Assembly: GCA_034431315.1 (NCBI GenBank)
Contig: DAOUDK010000118.1
Location: forward strand, 1-50,565
DNA from: JAUWOY01 sp034431315
Lineage (GTDB): Bacteria > Chloroflexota > Anaerolineae > VGOG01
Reading direction: 5' to 3'
DNA length: 50,565 nt
Shown here: piece by piece, positions 34,256-41,217 of the stretch
How positions within the stretch are numbered: the stretch's first letter is position 1
Layout: the number at the start of each line of letters is the position of its first letter
The notes under the pieces: model-generated
Databases searched by the model: none
What the model was told of the DNA's origin: nothing
Seen by the model: only the letters and a program-made list of their open reading frames with translations
Translations under genes and position numbers: made by a program

Positions 34256-35806
34256 ATGAATACCAGAAACGCTCTCCACCTGGCCCTGCTGATCCTGATC
34301 CTGGCAGGGCTCCTCACCGCCTGTGGGCCCACGGCTTCGCCCACCCCCAGCCCAGAGCCAACAGCGACCACCACCCAGCGCGGCGGTTCCCTCACGGTGG
34401 CCATCGCCGCCGACGTTGACGGCCTCGATCCCCACAAGACCGTAGCCGCTGCCACCTTCCAGATCACCCGCAACCTCTACGACACCCTGGTGCAGGTTGA
34501 TCCCCAGAGCCGCATCGAGGCCGACCTGGCCACCTCGTGGGAGACCTCGGACGACGGGCTGAAGTGGACCTTCCACCTGCGCGACGACGTGTCCTTCCAC
34601 AACGGGCGGGCCATGACCGCCGCCGATGTGAAGTACAGCTTCGAGCGCATCCTGGACCCCGACACGGCCAGCCCCCGGGCCAAGGACTACCAGATCATCA
34701 GCGCCATTGAGACTCCGGACGATCACACTGTGGTCTTCACTCTCTCCGAGGCTCAGGCCGCCTTCCTCTCCAACCTGGCCTCCGGCTGGGCCGCCGTCGT
34801 CCCTGAGGAAGCCTCTGACACCCTGCGCGGTCAGCCCGTCGGCACTGGCCCTTTCGAGTTCGTGGAATGGGTGCCCGACAGCCACATCAAGCTCCGGCGC
34901 TTCGACAACTACTTTCGGCCGGACACACCCTACCTGGACGAAGTCACATTCCGGGTGATCACCGACCCACCCGCCCGGCTGATCAGCCTGAAGACCGGCG
35001 AGGTGGATGTGGTGCCCGAGGTGCCGGCCCAGGAGATCGCCGGCCTCCAAGATGAGTCCGACATCAAAGTGATCCAGCAGCCCTTCAACGGCATCCAATT
35101 GCTGGCCATCAACAACACCCGCCCCCCCTTCGACGACCTGCGGGTGCGCCAGGCCATCAATTACGCCATTGACAAGCAGGCGGTGATCGAGGGGGCTCAG
35201 TGGGGGACCGGAGTGCCCATCGGTAGCCACATGCCGCCGGCCAGCCACTTCTACGTGGATCTGGCCGATCGCTATCCCTACGACACCGACAAGGCCAAGG
35301 CTCTCCTGGCCGAGGCCGGCTATCCCGACGGCTTCGAGACCACCATCGCCCTGCCCCAGCCCTACGATTTCCACATCCGCAACGGAGAGGTCATCGCCGA
35401 CCAATTGGCCAAGGTGGGCATCAAGGCCAAGCTGGAGACCATCGAGTGGGCCACTTACCTGGACCAGGTGTACTACGGCCGGGACTACGCCCTTACCACC
35501 CTGGGCCACACCGGCCGGCTCGACCCCGACCCCTTCCTCAATCGCTACGTCAGCGACCGATCAGAGGATTACATGAACTACGCCAACCCCCGCTACGATG
35601 AGCTGTCCAAGGAGGGGGCAGTCAGCACCGACGCGGCGCGCCGCCAGGAGATCTACACCGAGATGCAGCAGATGCTGGCCGACGACGCGGTGGCCGTCTA
35701 TCTCCTGGCCCCGCTCTCGTCGGTGGGGCTGCGAGAGGAGGTGCAGGGGTGGCAACTTTATCCTGTTGACATCTACGACTTGCGGATGGTTTGGATTAGA
35801 GATTAG
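34256..35806 (+). CDS. Peptide-binding lipoprotein (SBP_bac_5)
   Basis: A 516-residue family-5 solute-binding protein. Start ATG 34256 behind GAGGAGGT. Lipobox LLTAC near residue 22, then a Pro-Thr linker. Family motifs in normal order: GLDPHKTVAAAT, WTFHLRDDVSFHNGRAM, DVKYSFERILDP, GTGPFEFVEWVPDS, VRQAINYAIDKQAV and LLAEAGYPDGFET. It heads a plus-strand operon with DppB- and DppC-like genes. Its ligand may be a di- or oligopeptide; nickel or sugars are alternatives in this family. Confidence 0.93.
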   Translation: MNTRNALHLALLILILAGLLTACGPTASPTPSPEPTATTTQRGGSLTVAIAADVDGLDPHKTVAAATFQITRNLYDTLVQVDPQSRIEADLATSWETSDDGLKWTFHLRDDVSFHNGRAMTAADVKYSFERILDPDTASPRAKDYQIISAIETPDDHTVVFTLSEAQAAFLSNLASGWAAVVPEEASDTLRGQPVGTGPFEFVEWVPDSHIKLRRFDNYFRPDTPYLDEVTFRVITDPPARLISLKTGEVDVVPEVPAQEIAGLQDESDIKVIQQPFNGIQLLAINNTRPPFDDLRVRQAINYAIDKQAVIEGAQWGTGVPIGSHMPPASHFYVDLADRYPYDTDKAKALLAEAGYPDGFETTIALPQPYDFHIRNGEVIADQLAKVGIKAKLETIEWATYLDQVYYGRDYALTTLGHTGRLDPDPFLNRYVSDRSEDYMNYANPRYDELSKEGAVSTDAARRQEIYTEMQQMLADDAVAVYLLAPLSSVGLREEVQGWQLYPVDIYDLRMVWIRD

Positions 35807-35843
35807 AGATTGGATATTGGATATTGGAGATTGGATATTGGGG
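35804..35843. repeat. Degenerate word repeat (gagattggatattgg)
   Basis: gattagagattggatattgg and repeats fill the spacer between the SBP gene and dppB and reach the start codon of the latter; no clear ribosome site is left. Confidence 0.7.
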
Positions 35844-36803
35844 ATGCGACGCTTGCCGTCTTTCCTGCTCACGTTGTTGCTGATCTCGGTGGTGACGTTT
35901 GTGGTGGTGCAGGTGGCGCCGGGGGATCCGGCTCAGCTCATCCTGGGCACCGAGGCTTCGCCAGAGGCGCTGGCTGACCTGCGGGCCCAATTGGGTCTGG
36001 ATCGCCCGCTGCCCCTGCAATACCTGAGTTGGCTGGGTGGGGTGCTGCGCGGTGACCTGGGGGTCTCGCTGCGGCACGGCCGGCCGGTGACCACTCTCAT
36101 CGCCGGGCGGCTGCCGGTCACTCTCTCGCTGGCCATCCTATCCCTGGCCCTGGCCGTGCTCGTGGCCGTGCCGCTGGGCGTCCTGGCCTCCGTCCGCCAA
36201 CACAGCGCGCTCGACTACGGGGTGCTGGTCTTCGCCCAGGCGGGGCTGGCCCTGCCCTCCTTCTGGATCGGCATCCTCCTCATCCTGCTCTTCGCCCTGA
36301 GCTGGCGGTGGCTGCCTTCGGGCGGGTACGTGCCCTGGGGGGAGAATCCGCTGGGCGCACTGCGTAGCCTGGCCATGCCCGTCCTGGCACTGGGGCTGCC
36401 GGTGGCCGGGGTGCTGGCCCGCTTGGTGCGGGCCTCGATGCTGGAAGAGCTGGCCAGCGATCACATCCGCACCGCCCGCGCCAAGGGCCTCTCCGAACAG
36501 CAGGTGATCGTCCGCCATGTTCTGCGGAACGCCCTCATCCCAACCGTGACCCTGCTGGGCCTGCAACTGGGGTTCCTCCTGGGAGGGAGCATCGTCATCG
36601 AGCAGGTCTTTGCCCTGCCGGGCCTGGGCCGACTGGTGCTCTTCGCCATCAACAACCGCGACCTCCCCCTGATCCAGGGACTAGTGCTGTTCATCGCCGT
36701 CCTGGTGGTGGGCATCAACTTCCTGGTAGACATGGCCTACACCTGGCTCGACCCGCGCATCTCGCTGAGCAGGACACAGATTTACACAGATGAACACAGA
36801 TGA
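35844..36803 (+). CDS. Peptide ABC transporter permease, DppB/OppB-like
   Basis: A 319-residue DppB-type permease, shorter than the two minus-strand copies and close to the usual length. Six helices, PGDPAQLILGTEASPEALADL in the first outer loop, EAA loop HIRTARAKGLSEQQVIVRH. The start ATG 35844 lies directly after a word repeat with no good ribosome site, so expression may depend on coupling or on another start. The last ~15 residues (SRTQIYTDEHR) come from a spacer repeat that has run into the gene. Confidence 0.9.
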   Translation: MRRLPSFLLTLLLISVVTFVVVQVAPGDPAQLILGTEASPEALADLRAQLGLDRPLPLQYLSWLGGVLRGDLGVSLRHGRPVTTLIAGRLPVTLSLAILSLALAVLVAVPLGVLASVRQHSALDYGVLVFAQAGLALPSFWIGILLILLFALSWRWLPSGGYVPWGENPLGALRSLAMPVLALGLPVAGVLARLVRASMLEELASDHIRTARAKGLSEQQVIVRHVLRNALIPTVTLLGLQLGFLLGGSIVIEQVFALPGLGRLVLFAINNRDLPLIQGLVLFIAVLVVGINFLVDMAYTWLDPRISLSRTQIYTDEHR

Positions 36804-36860
36804 AAAGAAAAAAATCTGCGAAAATCTGCGGGTAAGCGAAGCGGCATCTGCGTCCCATCC
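36765..36860. repeat. Degenerate word repeat (cacagatgaacacagatg / gaaaatctgcg)
   Basis: Words acacagat and aaaatctgcg repeat through the dppB end and the spacer before dppC. The second word recurs at 37785-37812 before coaX. Confidence 0.7.
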
Positions 36861-36877
36861 TTCCACGGAGAACAATC

Positions 36878-37702
36878 ATGGTCGCTGAGAGACGTTGGCG
36901 GCGCGTCGGCCCGCTTCTGGTGGGGGGCGGAGTCATCGTCCTGGCAATGGCGGCGATAGCCGTGCTGGGCCGTTTCGCCACTCCCCACGATCCAACGACC
37001 ATGGACATCGCTGCCCGGCTTCGGCCGCCAAGTGCGATCCATCTCTTCGGCACCGATCAGTACGGGCGGGATATTCTGAGCCGGGTGATGGGCGGGGCGG
37101 GAATCGCCCTCAGCGTGGGAGTGGTGGCGGTGGGAATCGGGCTTGGGGGAGGAGTGGTCATCGGGACAGTAGCCGGCTTCTACAGCGGGCGGCTGGGCGA
37201 GGCGCTGATGCGGCTGATGGACGCTCTGTTCGCCTTCCCCGCCATCCTGCTGGCCATCGCTGTGGTCGGAGCGCTGGGGCCGGGGCATCTCAACGCCATG
37301 CTGGCCATCGGGGTGGTGAACATCCCGGTCTTCGCCCGTCTGACCCGGGCTTCGGTGCTGGCGGTGCGGGGGGAGGGTTATGTCGAGGCGGCGCGGGCCG
37401 TGGGCGGGACCGATCTCCACATCCTGTGGCGCCACATCCTGCCCAACAGCCTGGCCCCGCTGCTGGTGCAGGCCAGCGTGAGCTTCGCCACCGCCATCCT
37501 GGCCGAGGCCTCGTTGAGCTATCTGGGGCTAGGCACCCAGCCGCCGCTGCCCAGTTGGGGGAAGATGCTGGAGGAGGCGCGGCTGTTCATGGACCGAGGG
37601 CCCTGGCTGGCTATCTTTCCGGGCCTGGCCATCGCCCTCACCGTCCTGGGGTTCAATTTTCTGGGGGACGGGCTGCGGGATTACCTGGATCCGCGCCGTT
37701 GA
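36878..37702 (+). CDS. Peptide ABC transporter permease, DppC/OppC-like
   Basis: A 274-residue DppC-type permease (LFGTDQYGRDILSRVMGGAGIA, EAA loop YVEAARAVGGTDLHILWRHI, C-terminus FLGDGLRDYLDPRR). Third DppC in the window. Again no DppD/DppF gene follows; the next gene is coaX. Confidence 0.92.
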   Translation: MVAERRWRRVGPLLVGGGVIVLAMAAIAVLGRFATPHDPTTMDIAARLRPPSAIHLFGTDQYGRDILSRVMGGAGIALSVGVVAVGIGLGGGVVIGTVAGFYSGRLGEALMRLMDALFAFPAILLAIAVVGALGPGHLNAMLAIGVVNIPVFARLTRASVLAVRGEGYVEAARAVGGTDLHILWRHILPNSLAPLLVQASVSFATAILAEASLSYLGLGTQPPLPSWGKMLEEARLFMDRGPWLAIFPGLAIALTVLGFNFLGDGLRDYLDPRR

Positions 37703-37815
37703 ACTTCAAAGCTCAAAGCTCAAAGTTCAAAATCCAAAATTCGAGGCAAGAGGCAGGAAGCAGGAAGGATGAAAAGGGGAAAATCTGCGAAAATCTGCGT
37801 TAATCTGCGTCCCAT
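37703..37815. repeat. Degenerate word repeats (caaagctcaaagttc; gaggcaggaag; aaaatctgcg)
   Basis: Three kinds of short words repeat through the whole dppC-coaX spacer. No gene or terminator is evident. Confidence 0.7.
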
Positions 37816-37837
37816 GCGGCTTGCAGGAGGATGAACC

Positions 37838-38602
37838 ATGCTGCTGTGTATTGACATTGGCAACACCAACATCGTGCTGGGGCTGTATCGGGGGGAAGAG
37901 CTGGCGGCCCATTGGCGGATCGCTACTGACCACCAACGCCTAGCCGATGAGTACGCCATTCTTATTATGGGACTCTTCAGCCACCGGGGATACGGCGTCG
38001 GCGACGTAGATGGCATCGCCATTGCCAGCGTCGTGCCGCCCTTGACGGGAACCTTCGTCAGCCTGAGCGAGGACTACTTCGACTGCAACCCCCTGGTATT
38101 GGATGCCGGGGTGCGTACCGGGGTGCACATTCGCTATGACAACCCCCGCGACGTGGGAGCCGATAGGGTAGCCAATGCGGTGGCCGCTCATAAGTTGCAC
38201 GGGGGGCCGGTGTGTGTGGTGGACTTCGGCACGGCTACCATCTTCGATGCGGTATCAGCAGAAGGGGACTACCTGGGGGGGGCCATCGCGCCGGGCATCG
38301 TCATCGCCATGGAGGCCCTCTTCGCCCGCACAGCCAAGCTGCCGCGCACTGACCTGACGCGCCCGCCCAAAGCGATCGGTTCCAACAACGTGCAGGCCAT
38401 ACAATCGGGTGTCCTATTTGGCTACGTGGGCTTGGTGGAAGGCATGGTGGCCCGTTTCCGGCAGGAGCTAGGCCCCGACATGAAGGTCATCGCCACTGGC
38501 GGTCTGGCCGAGATCATCGCCCAGGAGACCGACGTCATCCAGTTCGTGGATCCATGGATCACCCTCAAGGGGCTGCGGTTGATTTATGAGATGAATGTAT
38601 GA
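37838..38602 (+). CDS. coaX: Type III pantothenate kinase
   Basis: A 254-residue CoaX, which phosphorylates pantothenate in the first step of CoA synthesis from it. DIGNTN (6-11) is the phosphate-binding P-loop, the Asp being catalytic. DNPRDVGADRVANA and DFGTATIFD (the second phosphate motif), GGAIAPGI and ATGGLAEII follow in the usual order. Start ATG behind GCAGGAGGATG. The class uses potassium and is not feedback-inhibited by CoA. It complements panE in the same window. Confidence 0.95.
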   Translation: MLLCIDIGNTNIVLGLYRGEELAAHWRIATDHQRLADEYAILIMGLFSHRGYGVGDVDGIAIASVVPPLTGTFVSLSEDYFDCNPLVLDAGVRTGVHIRYDNPRDVGADRVANAVAAHKLHGGPVCVVDFGTATIFDAVSAEGDYLGGAIAPGIVIAMEALFARTAKLPRTDLTRPPKAIGSNNVQAIQSGVLFGYVGLVEGMVARFRQELGPDMKVIATGGLAEIIAQETDVIQFVDPWITLKGLRLIYEMNV

Positions 38603-38637
38603 AATTCTTCCGCTGCGCAAGCCCTCTACCCTCCGGT

Positions 38638-38666
38638 TTGACAATTCCGGCCATCTGTGGTATAGT
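38638..38666 (+). promoter_or_regulatory. Near-perfect sigma-70 promoter of a small RNA
   Basis: TTGACA (38638-38643), 17-bp spacer, TATAGT (38661-38666). It is downstream of coaX and points at a short interval before convergent DUF3800; no coding frame follows. Confidence 0.8.
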
Positions 38667-38672
38667 ACAAGC

Positions 38673-38765
38673 AGATGGGATCGCGGGGTGAAAAAGCGCT
38701 GTGCGCCTCTGTGTCTGACTCAGTCAGACCTAGCCCCGGCCAACGATCCCAGCTTTATTTTTCCC
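38673..38765 (+). ncRNA. Candidate small RNA of ~90 nt
   Basis: Predicted transcript from the promoter at 38638. tgggatcg near the 5' end pairs with cgatccca before a T-rich tract (gctttattttt). Nested inside are GGGG/CCCC, GCGC-tgt-GCGC and TCTGAC-tca-GTCAGA stems. The closing stem plus U-tract could act as its terminator. Its 3' end overlaps the stop of the DUF3800 gene on the other strand. Not recognised as 6S, SRP or any riboswitch. Confidence 0.6.
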
Positions 38766-39375
38766 CGCTGAACTTATGCCACCGTATGAGCGATTCGATC
38801 ACCTCAAAGCACCGCTGATCCCCCCGCTCCTTGGCGCGAAAGACTGACCCAACTACCACATCAGCCAACTGAAGCAGATCGTCCTGCCGCGAGTTGTGGC
38901 CCCGCACCTTCTTGATCCGCTTAGGATTCTCTTTGCTTGGCCGAGGCGGATTGACCCTCGCTCGCACAGCCCTTTTCAGAGTTTCTGTTTGCCGCTTATC
39001 TACTTCATCTATCACAAGAGTCGCGTTCTTGAGATCACGGACTACTGCTGCCAACAGCTCCTCTGCCATGGCCTGGAACAGGTCCAACCCTCTCCGCTTC
39101 TGCCATTCGGGACAGAGGGACTCTTTATCCACAACCATGACATCAAAGGACAACCCAAGCGACTTGGCCACCTTCAACAGCCTGATCCGAGTACCAACGG
39201 GTGTTTTGTGAGATTTGAACTCTTTGTCGAAGCCAAGCTGCTGCCGTAACACCTGAATGGCGCGTTCGACTTCCCCTCTGTCAGGAATGACGATGGCTGC
39301 CAGAGCGAAATGCCGGGTCGCCGCCGGGCGAGAGAGCGGTGCAGGATTGCCGGATTCGTCCAGATAGATGTGCAT
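38755..39375 (-). CDS. DUF3800 domain protein
   Basis: A 206-residue protein beginning MHIYLDESGNPAPL at 39375; the longer frame to 39564 only reads antisense to the neighbour gene. DUF3800 proteins have an RNase H-like fold: Asp5-Glu6 of the YLDESG strand, LVIDEVD in the centre, and QDDLLQLADVVVGSVFRAKE near the C-terminus are the conserved acidic and helical sites. They often occur in mobile or defence contexts and some pair with antitoxins, though none is adjacent here. A decayed homologue is at 5786-6171. Confidence 0.85.
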   Translation of the reverse strand: MHIYLDESGNPAPLSRPAATRHFALAAIVIPDRGEVERAIQVLRQQLGFDKEFKSHKTPVGTRIRLLKVAKSLGLSFDVMVVDKESLCPEWQKRRGLDLFQAMAEELLAAVVRDLKNATLVIDEVDKRQTETLKRAVRARVNPPRPSKENPKRIKKVRGHNSRQDDLLQLADVVVGSVFRAKERGDQRCFEVIESLIRWHKFSGEK

Positions 39376-39392
39376 GATGGGATGCCTCGCCT

Positions 39393-40184
39393 TTATAAGA
39401 CGGGACAGATGTCGGCCACGCTTTCCAGCACGTAGTCCGGCTGAATGGCCGAATGGGCAAGGTGCTCGCGCCGGGTGACGCCGGTGAGGACGACGGCCGA
39501 AGCGGCCCCCGCTCGCTGGGCCATGACCACGTCGGTCTCCAGCCGGTCGCCGACCACCAGGCATTGCTCCGGCGACAGACCGCCCATGCGCGCCAGCCCC
39601 GCCTCGATGATGAGGGCCGACGGTTTGCCAGCGACCAACTCCACCTTTTTGCCCGTGCAGCCCTCAATGGCCCCGATGACGGCCGCCGCGTCGGGGATCT
39701 CGCCCCCTTCGACGGGGCAGGTGCGGTCGGCGTTGGTGGCCACGAAACGCGCCCCTCGCCGAATGGCCTGGAAGGCGGTGTTCAGTTTGCGATAGTCGAA
39801 GGTGCGGTCGAAGGCGGCCACGATGAAGTCCGCCTCCTCGCTGTGCTGGGTGCCGTTGGTGATCTGGAGACCAAAAGCGGCCAGTTCAGCCAGCAGTGGC
39901 GGCTCGCCGACCACGAACACGCGCGCGCCGGGGGCCTGGGCAGCGAGCCAGCGGCCCAGCACGTGGCCGGAGGTGAGCACGTCGGCGGGCTCGGTGGAGA
40001 TGCCCAGGCGGGTGAGCTTCTCGGCGTAGCGTTCCCTGGGCTGCAGCGGCTTGTTGGATACGAACGTCACGCGGCAGCCAGCCTGGCGCAGGCGGCGCAC
40101 CGTCTCCGGCGCGCCGGGGATGGCCCGCTCGCCCAGGTAGATCGTGCCGTCCAGATCAAAGATGTACCCCTTGAAACGTCTCAT
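39393..40184 (-). CDS. NagD-like HAD-IIA phosphatase
   Basis: A 263-residue HAD phosphatase, class IIA. Motif I FDLDGTIYLG (DxDGT), motif II FVSNKPLQPR (Asn where eukaryotic PGP has Asn/Ser), motif III GKPSALI and motif IV VVGDRLETDVVMA. The C2A cap lies between. Likely acts on small sugar or glycerol phosphates or p-nitrophenyl phosphate. Its start overlaps by 4 bp the end of the broken glycerophosphodiesterase, which suggests a joint role in glycerophosphate metabolism. Confidence 0.9.
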   Translation of the reverse strand: MRRFKGYIFDLDGTIYLGERAIPGAPETVRRLRQAGCRVTFVSNKPLQPRERYAEKLTRLGISTEPADVLTSGHVLGRWLAAQAPGARVFVVGEPPLLAELAAFGLQITNGTQHSEEADFIVAAFDRTFDYRKLNTAFQAIRRGARFVATNADRTCPVEGGEIPDAAAVIGAIEGCTGKKVELVAGKPSALIIEAGLARMGGLSPEQCLVVGDRLETDVVMAQRAGAASAVVLTGVTRREHLAHSAIQPDYVLESVADICPVL

Positions 40185-40990
40185 TCCCCACCCGATTTCA
40201 GAAAGATGTCCCCGTACACAGAATCAATCTGGAACCCATCCACGCTTGCCGCAAGGAGACGCTCGGCGTCCTGATACGCTAGCTCGTAACGCGCATGGGC
40301 TGGATAGTGAAAGCTGTTGAGGGCGGGGATGACGAAAGCGCCGTTCCGTTGAAGCAATTCCACCGCCGCACCAGGCAGCCTCAACGCCCAGCCGAACCAG
40401 TATTGTCCCCGCAACGAAAGCGTTTCACCGCTACACACTCGCTAATAATCTCGCTCCGAAACTGGAAGTATCACTAGATCCGCTAGATACTCCCTGACGA
40501 GCGGGTGATACGAGATGGTGACGGTCGCAGAGCCAAGTTGATGTGCCTCCAACAGTTCGGCGATCCGCTGGAGGAATGTCTCAGAGGGTGCACCAGACTT
40601 GATATCTAACATCACCCCCAGGTTCAGGGACTGGCACAACGCCGAGGCTTGAGCCAAGGTAGCGATGTGCTCATTGCTAGCCCGATAGTAGATCGCTGTC
40701 AGTTCCTCGCTGGTCAGGTTTCCGACGTCCTGTTCAATGCCACAGTCCCTAAACAGGCTGCTTCCACCGAAACCATGGAACAGAACTGGCTCCCTGTCCT
40801 TCGCTTCTCTGACGTCCAGCTCTACCATATCATAACCCTGCCTTGCTGCCAACCGAATAGCGGCCAACGAGTTCTCTGGAGCATCGGGCGCGATTACGCC
40901 TCCCCGATGAGCGACGAGCAGGGGTGTTCTGGCTCGGGTGCTGGCAGGGTCCCTCAGATTGATTGTCTCTTCCGCCACATAGCTCTTCAT
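40181..40990 (-). pseudogene. Glycerophosphodiester phosphodiesterase interrupted by an in-frame TAG
   Basis: A GDPD-family gene: AHRGG and PENSLAAIRLAARQGYDMVELDVREAKD (His, Glu and Asp-Glu metal ligands), VLFHGFG, LGVMLDIKSG, then GVDGFQIDSVYGDI-like C-terminus (here SVDGFQIDSVYGD). The frame is open from ATG 40990 to TAG at 40444-40442, then continues in the same frame (CGA GTG TGT ...) for 87 more codons with full family resemblance (GQYWFGWALRLP). One nonsense change therefore splits it. The normal GHD motif is HGF here, a second defect. The 3' end overlaps the NagD-like gene by 4 bp. Confidence 0.75.
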
Positions 40991-40999
40991 ACTTGTTAT

Positions 41000-41215
41000 C
41001 ACACCAAGCAATTGATGCCGTCTACGTGGAGATTGCTTCGCCTGCGGCTCGCAATGACAGGGAAGTTTCTGAGTAGGAGCAGAGTGCCGAAGCAATCCCC
41101 GTTAGAGTTTGGAACACGGAATCACGGAAGGTACGGAGTCACGGAACTTCCGTGCTTCCGTGCTTCCATGCTCTCCGTGCTTCCGTGTTCCCGCGTTCTC
41201 CGGATATGCCTGGGT
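41000..41215. repeat. Spacer of word repeats (tcgcaatgacag type; tccgtgcttccgtg type)
   Basis: Upstream of the phosphodiesterase, the words ggagattgcttcg and gctcgcaatgacag resemble a widespread intergenic element; next to it, cttccgtgcttccgtg and cacggaatcacgg form near-palindromic word tandems. No gene is seen. Confidence 0.6.
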
Positions 41216-41217
41216 AG

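Noticed and set aside
34226..35509. 427-codon minus-strand frame opposite the third SBP gene
   Set aside because: Antisense shadow of a clear SBP_bac_5 gene.
40442..40444. Pyrrolysine codon
   Set aside because: The TAG is in a phosphodiesterase, no pylTSBCD genes are visible, and the MttB-like genes have no TAG.
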